Assembly (NCBI GenBank): GCA_027592485.1
Contig: JAQCKL010000122.1
Coordinates: 1 to 9,833, forward strand
Direction of reading: 5' to 3'
Origin: Cyanobacteriota bacterium
GTDB taxonomy: Bacteria; Cyanobacteriota; Cyanobacteriia; Phormidesmidales; Phormidesmidaceae
Length of the DNA: 9,833 nt
The position numbers and the translations under genes were made by a program. Below the pieces are notes generated by a model that was not told where the DNA came from, did no database searches, and worked only from the letters and a program-made list of their open reading frames with translations. Position 1 is the first letter of the stretch. Each line of letters opens with the position of its first letter. Positions 7,100 to 9,833 of the stretch are shown here, piece by piece.

Positions 7100-8270
7100 G
7101 GACCAGTTCCCGGTAAAAATCAAGGGTCTGACGGGCTAGAGCCTGGTTGGTGTAGTGCGCCATGGCCCGGTCATAGCCTTGCTGGCCCAGATCACGGGCG
7201 AAGTCCGGTTGGGTGAGGAGTTCTCGGAGGCGATCGGCCAGTTCATCCGCCTGCCCCTCCGGAAACACCAACCCAGCGGCTTGAATCACATGGGGAATTT
7301 CCCCCGAATCGGACCCAATCACCGGCACTTGAGAGGCCATCGCCTCGATAATCACATGGCCAAATTGTTCTTTCCAGCCTGCCGCAGTCAAGGTTTTGAA
7401 CTTATAGGTGGTTTCGGAAGGCAGCACCAGGGTAGACATCAGGTTGATGTAGCGGGGCACATCATCATGGGGGACGCTCTCGACCCAGAGGATGCGATCG
7501 CGGATCCCCAACTCCACTGCTAAGTTCTCCAGGGTCTCCTTGAGGGGACCCCGCCCCAGCAGCAGGCACTTCCACGGTTGGGGCTGATCCTTGAGTTGGC
7601 CCAGGGCTCGGAGCAGGGTGAGCAGTCCCTTTTCTTCCACAAATCGCCCCACAAACCCCACCACAAAATCTTCGGGCTGAAGGCCCACCTGGGCGGCCAA
7701 ATCCGTCTGGGGCTGGGGCTTAAACAGGGACTCATCCACCCCCAACTGGGGCATGACCCGGATCGGGCCTTGATACCCGCGATCGCGCAAAACATCGGCC
7801 CCGTCTTGGTTCCCCGAGATAATGCCATCGGTGTGCTTGAGGTTGTAGGCCTCTAATAAGGACACGGGGAACTTGAGGGTATAGGGCAGGTTCCACCAGG
7901 TAAAAAACAGCAGCTTAGCCTTGAGGCCCAACAGCTTATTCAGGGTAATCATCTCGGCATAGGCCAGTCCCTTTGACCCCTGCTCCACTTGAATCACATC
8001 GGGGCGGAACTGTCGCAATAGCCCCACCAGATCCCACCCAAAGGTCAGCAGACCCTGGTTGTTTTGGCTAAAGTTAGACATCGGCACCACCCGAAACCGC
8101 CCTTCTTGGCGGGGGACCGGTTCAATGGTCCGATTCTGAACCCCACCCGGTCGCCAACGCTTGGGGACCACGATCGTCACCTCCACGTCTGGCTCTAGCT
8201 GGGCCAAGGTTCGAAACTTTTCGCAGTTCAAGTCCACGATGTAGGTGTGACTCGCGATCAAGACACGCAT
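7092..8270 (-). CDS. hpsO: GT4-family glycosyltransferase, HpsO-like
   Basis: Retaining GT-B glycosyltransferase, 392 aa from the ATG at 8270, first gene of a pair with hpsP. The start MRVLIASHTYIVDLN is the expected first beta strand. The TTG at 8312 would add 14 unlikely residues (GGNPYPDLGG type). GGTGG about 12 bases upstream is a possible ribosome site. Visible parts: PKRWRPGGVQNRTIE (36-50); IQVEQGSKGLAYAE (93-106); GFVGRFVEEKGLLTLL (205-220), the start of the donor-binding domain; E301-x7-E309 in EQFGHVIIE; PVIGSDSGEIPHVI (316-329), typical of the sugar-nucleotide pocket. No signal peptide or membrane helix. It resembles HpsO of the hormogonium polysaccharide gene set, known in filamentous cyanobacteria for gliding. 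The symbol is a similarity call made by eye. An 8-base overlap with the next gene implies one transcript. Confidence 0.9.
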   Translation of the reverse strand: MRVLIASHTYIVDLNCEKFRTLAQLEPDVEVTIVVPKRWRPGGVQNRTIEPVPRQEGRFRVVPMSNFSQNNQGLLTFGWDLVGLLRQFRPDVIQVEQGSKGLAYAEMITLNKLLGLKAKLLFFTWWNLPYTLKFPVSLLEAYNLKHTDGIISGNQDGADVLRDRGYQGPIRVMPQLGVDESLFKPQPQTDLAAQVGLQPEDFVVGFVGRFVEEKGLLTLLRALGQLKDQPQPWKCLLLGRGPLKETLENLAVELGIRDRILWVESVPHDDVPRYINLMSTLVLPSETTYKFKTLTAAGWKEQFGHVIIEAMASQVPVIGSDSGEIPHVIQAAGLVFPEGQADELADRLRELLTQPDFARDLGQQGYDRAMAHYTNQALARQTLDFYRELVHG

Positions 8271-8307
8271 AAGCGATGGGCCACCAAGGTCAGGATAAGG
8301 ATTTCCC

Positions 8308-8336
8308 CCCAATCACCCCATCATCCGGGGATTGGG
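8308..8336 (-). promoter_or_regulatory. Leader hairpin upstream of hpsO
   Basis: On the plus strand, CCCAAT-CA-CCCC pairs with GGGG-ATTGGG around a 7-base loop. This is a 10-bp stem with a 2-base bulge. It lies 38-66 bases upstream of the hpsO ATG and just downstream of the candidate -10 box, so it would be within the 5' leader. It may affect mRNA stability or translation. No known riboswitch is recognised. Confidence 0.45.
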
Positions 8337-8351
8337 CAGAATTCTGGGCAT

Positions 8352-8382
8352 ATTTTAGGTGGCAATCCTTGGGATTGCTCAA
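8352..8382 (-). promoter_or_regulatory. Candidate sigma-70 promoter of the hpsO-hpsP pair
   Basis: On the minus strand, TTGAGC (8382-8377) and TAAAAT (8357-8352; 5 of 6 to TATAAT) are separated by 19 bases, about 80 bases before the hpsO ATG. The spacer is longer than the optimal 17 and is filled by a perfect inverted repeat, which points to regulator-assisted use. This is a motif-only call. Confidence 0.35.
8362..8378. promoter_or_regulatory. Perfect 7-bp dyad (possible operator) in the hpsO promoter spacer
   Basis: GCAATCC-TTG-GGATTGC is a perfect inverted repeat with a 3-base centre. It occupies almost the whole 19-base spacer between the candidate -35 and -10 boxes. MerR-family activators typically bind such spacer dyads in promoters with 19-20 bp spacing. 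No MerR-type gene is in the window. An RNA hairpin is less likely if transcription starts downstream of the -10 box. Confidence 0.4.
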
Positions 8383-8880
8383 CAACTCGCCCCACTCGTC
8401 CGTATAGTGCCCCGATGGGAGGGGGTTGTGATGGTACTCGATAAATGGTGGTGAAATCCCCCAATGTGCTCAAAGCGGCATCCAAGCCGCGATGGCCCTT
8501 GATTTGGCAACCCTGATTGAGTTGTCGCCAGGGGGGCATTACGACATGCAGCTCAATGCCTGGCTGAACTAAGGCTGAATCAACCACGAGGGGATCCAGC
8601 TATGCGTTGGCCTAGCAACGCTCTGTTTGGTAAGCCATATAGTCATCCGCCCACCCGCCACGGCCATTGAATTTCCTGGATCACCCCGCTATGGTGAGGG
8701 CAATTTGGCGCTGGATCTCGGCACTTTACTCAGAGGTAGGTCAGACCATGGGCGATCGCTACGGGCGAATTACTGACGGGGCCAGGGGGCTGGGGGGCAT
8801 CCCTGGATGCCTCACCCAGGGGCTTTGCTGCCGGGCTGCTGATGCCGCCAGGGATATGCGCGGGGCGGCGGTGCCGATGT
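8383..8880. other. Mostly gene-less region upstream of the CPBP protease
   Basis: About 500 bases between the hpsO promoter and the protease start. The only open frames are short: one minus-strand frame (8321-8587) starting at GTG with no recognisable content, and one plus-strand frame listed separately. No tRNA, known small RNA or mobile-element end is recognised. There is one HIP1 site (8752) and a strong GC-rich hairpin (8790-8819). A protease promoter must be here, but no clear -35/-10 pair stands out. Confidence 0.6.
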
Positions 8881-8894
8881 ATGGCAATGGCTAA
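8748..8894 (+). CDS. Doubtful small upstream ORF overlapping the protease start
   Basis: 48-codon frame starting MGDRYGRITDGARG and ending VPMYGNG. It starts at an ATG with AGAGGTAGG 10-18 bases upstream, a passable ribosome site. It ends at the TAA at 8892-8894, past the protease ATGs at 8881 and 8887, so it could couple to the protease. It has four Gly-rich turns, three Cys and no recognised family. It spans the 8790-8819 hairpin. It may be non-coding. I list it because the ribosome site and overlap are unusual for chance. Confidence 0.15.
   Translation: MGDRYGRITDGARGLGGIPGCLTQGLCCRAADAARDMRGAAVPMYGNG
8790..8819 (+). promoter_or_regulatory. Strong GC-rich hairpin in the protease leader
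   Basis: The inner stem GGCATC (8796-8801) / GATGCC (8806-8811) closes a CCTG tetraloop. The outer stem CTGGG (8790-8794) / CCCAG (8815-8819) extends it to 11 bp with a small internal loop. It lies about 60-90 bases before the protease ATG. No T run follows, so it is not a simple terminator. Confidence 0.5.
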
Positions 8895-9786
8895 GATCAC
8901 TGTGTTCAGAGAACCTCAGAGCACGCCCTTTGCCAAACCCCAGGTGCGCTGGCTGTTACTGGTGATGTTTGCGCTGTCTTTCAGTAGCGGCATTGTGGTA
9001 GGGATCTTGGGGGAAGTGGGGGTCTCGCCTGCGCCGGTAGAGGATCCGGTGTGGATTCCGATTTTCTATGTCGCCATGTTTGGCGGCGGTGTGGCCTGGT
9101 ATATCAAGCAGTATGGCCCTCAAGGGTTTCAGGTGCGATCGCTGGTGGGGCCAACTCCCAACCCCTGGCCTTGGAAGGCGATGCTCGGCATTTGGTTCAT
9201 GGTGTTTTTGTTTTCCATGGGGGCCTTTCAGTTGTCCTATGGAGCCCTATCGTTGGTGGATCCAGAGCGAGTAGAAGGCATCCTTCACCAATCACTATTT
9301 AAGGGGGCTGAAGGTACCGCGTTTCCAGTGCTCCACAATCTCTTGATGGTGCTGCTGTTGGTGGTGGCCGCTCCCATTTTGGAAGAATTTCTGTTTCGGG
9401 GGGTGCTGCTGCACCGCTGGGGCACCCGTTGGGGGTTGCCGGGGGCGGTGATTGGCTCTTCGCTGCTCTTTGGAATTTGCCATGCCAACTGGATCGGCCT
9501 CTCGATGTTTGGGCTGGTGATGTCGTTGCTCTACCTGCGGAGCCGTAGTTTAGGGCTGGTGATGGGGGTCCATGCCTTGAACAATGGCATCGTCGCCTGT
9601 TTAGAAGTGGCCTATTCCTGGGTGCCGGACACGGAACCAGCCACCTTAGCGGAGTTCCAGGGGGGCTGGTGGATGGGGCTGCTGTTAATCGCTGTATCGA
9701 CGCCGTTTCTGTGGCGATTTATTCGACAAAATTGGCAGTTAACGGCCCAGCCGCTGCCCTATGGGGTAAATGAGCAACGGGGCTAG
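8881..9786 (+). CDS. CPBP-family (CAAX/ABI) intramembrane metalloprotease
   Basis: Integral membrane protein of the type II CAAX prenyl protease/bacteriocin-processing (CPBP) family, 301 aa from the ATG at 8881. Family motifs are intact: E168-E169-x3-R173 in LEEFLFRG, F197-x3-H201 in FGICHANW, and H231-x3-N235 in HALNN. These are the catalytic and metal- or water-binding residues. About seven to eight hydrophobic segments: near 24-42, 58-75, 100-122, 150-167, 185-200, 203-220, 225-243 and 263-280. The start is uncertain: ATGs occur at 8842, 8881 and 8887 with no strong ribosome site. 8881 or 8887 gives MAKITVFREP, while 8842 would add a Cys/Arg-rich stretch that does not look conserved. In bacteria the substrate is rarely known, and roles range from peptide maturation to self-immunity. 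No bacteriocin gene is visible next to it. It stands alone on the plus strand, divergent from hpsO. Confidence 0.93.
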   Translation: MAMAKITVFREPQSTPFAKPQVRWLLLVMFALSFSSGIVVGILGEVGVSPAPVEDPVWIPIFYVAMFGGGVAWYIKQYGPQGFQVRSLVGPTPNPWPWKAMLGIWFMVFLFSMGAFQLSYGALSLVDPERVEGILHQSLFKGAEGTAFPVLHNLLMVLLLVVAAPILEEFLFRGVLLHRWGTRWGLPGAVIGSSLLFGICHANWIGLSMFGLVMSLLYLRSRSLGLVMGVHALNNGIVACLEVAYSWVPDTEPATLAEFQGGWWMGLLLIAVSTPFLWRFIRQNWQLTAQPLPYGVNEQRG

Positions 9787-9807
9787 CTGATGGCTTCCAA
9801 TGTGGCA

Positions 9808-9832
9808 GGGAGCTGGGGGTGGGGGGATAGGG
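9808..9832 (+). other. G-quadruplex-type G-run array after the protease gene
   Basis: Four G runs, GGG-AGCT-GGGGG-T-GGGGGG-ATA-GGG, fit the G3+N1-7 pattern. They start 22 bases after the protease stop (TAG at 9784-9786) on the coding strand, so the 3' end of its mRNA could fold into a quadruplex. The window ends one base later, so downstream context is unknown. Confidence 0.7.
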
Positions 9833-9833
9833 A

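Noticed and set aside
7100..7123. TTG start at 7123 for the HpsP-like gene
   Set aside because: The ATG at 7099 gives the usual N-terminus and the ATGGGTGA overlap with the upstream stop.
8271..8312. TTG start at 8312 for the HpsO-like gene
   Set aside because: It would add a Gly/Pro-rich extension translated from the leader hairpin. MRVLIASH at 8270 is the natural start.
8321..8587. Minus-strand 88-aa ORF upstream of hpsO
   Set aside because: It starts at GTG with no clear ribosome site, has low-complexity Pro/Gly content, matches no family I know, and overlaps the candidate hpsO promoter and leader hairpin.

Overview
The window looks like a chromosomal segment of a filamentous cyanobacterium. 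Eleven copies of the HIP1 octamer GCGATCGC (at 828, 1923, 2523, 2847, 3114, 5928, 5943, 7494, 7779, 8752 and 9135) are a cyanobacterial hallmark. The two glycosyltransferases resemble the HpsO/HpsP pair known from hormogonium-polysaccharide loci of filamentous, gliding cyanobacteria. No species can be named from the sequence alone.

Layout: (1) 1-3062, plus strand: a CzcA/CusA-type RND efflux pump subunit, cut at its N-terminus by the window edge. (2) 3063-3297: a convergent intergenic gap with a HIP1-centred hairpin that may act as a terminator. (3) 3298-5562, minus strand: a two-gene conflict/signalling cassette. It is visibly AT-richer than its surroundings and has no HIP1 site. The promoter-proximal gene encodes a 123-aa helical protein that starts MDPITAV and ends in a Q-G-G-N-N beta-like tail. 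The second encodes a membrane-anchored NACHT NTPase. Both are in the same reading frame, separated only by one TGA and 24 open codons, and the NACHT gene has only TTG codons as possible starts near its conserved N-terminus. (4) 5563-5902: a gap with two 30-bp direct repeats (28/30 identical), each carrying a hairpin. (5) 5903-8270, minus strand: two GT4-family glycosyltransferases overlapping by 8 bp (hpsO then hpsP by similarity). They are preceded by a candidate promoter whose 19-bp spacer holds a perfect dyad and by a leader hairpin. (6) 8271-8880: a mostly gene-less stretch with a strong hairpin and a doubtful small upstream ORF. (7) 8881-9786, plus strand: a CPBP (CAAX/ABI type) intramembrane protease, followed by a G-quadruplex-type G-run array at the window end.

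The pump, the glycosyltransferases and the protease look like resident GC-rich genes. The glycosyltransferase pair probably works together on an exported polysaccharide. The NACHT cassette looks like an accessory insertion. Its layout (small hydrophobic-helix protein with a possible amyloid-type C-terminal motif, next to a STAND/NACHT ATPase) recalls the bacterial effector/NLR pairs that signal by templated amyloid motifs. It differs because the NACHT protein shows no matching motif and the two ORFs may be, or may once have been, one polypeptide. This is the most interesting part of the window.
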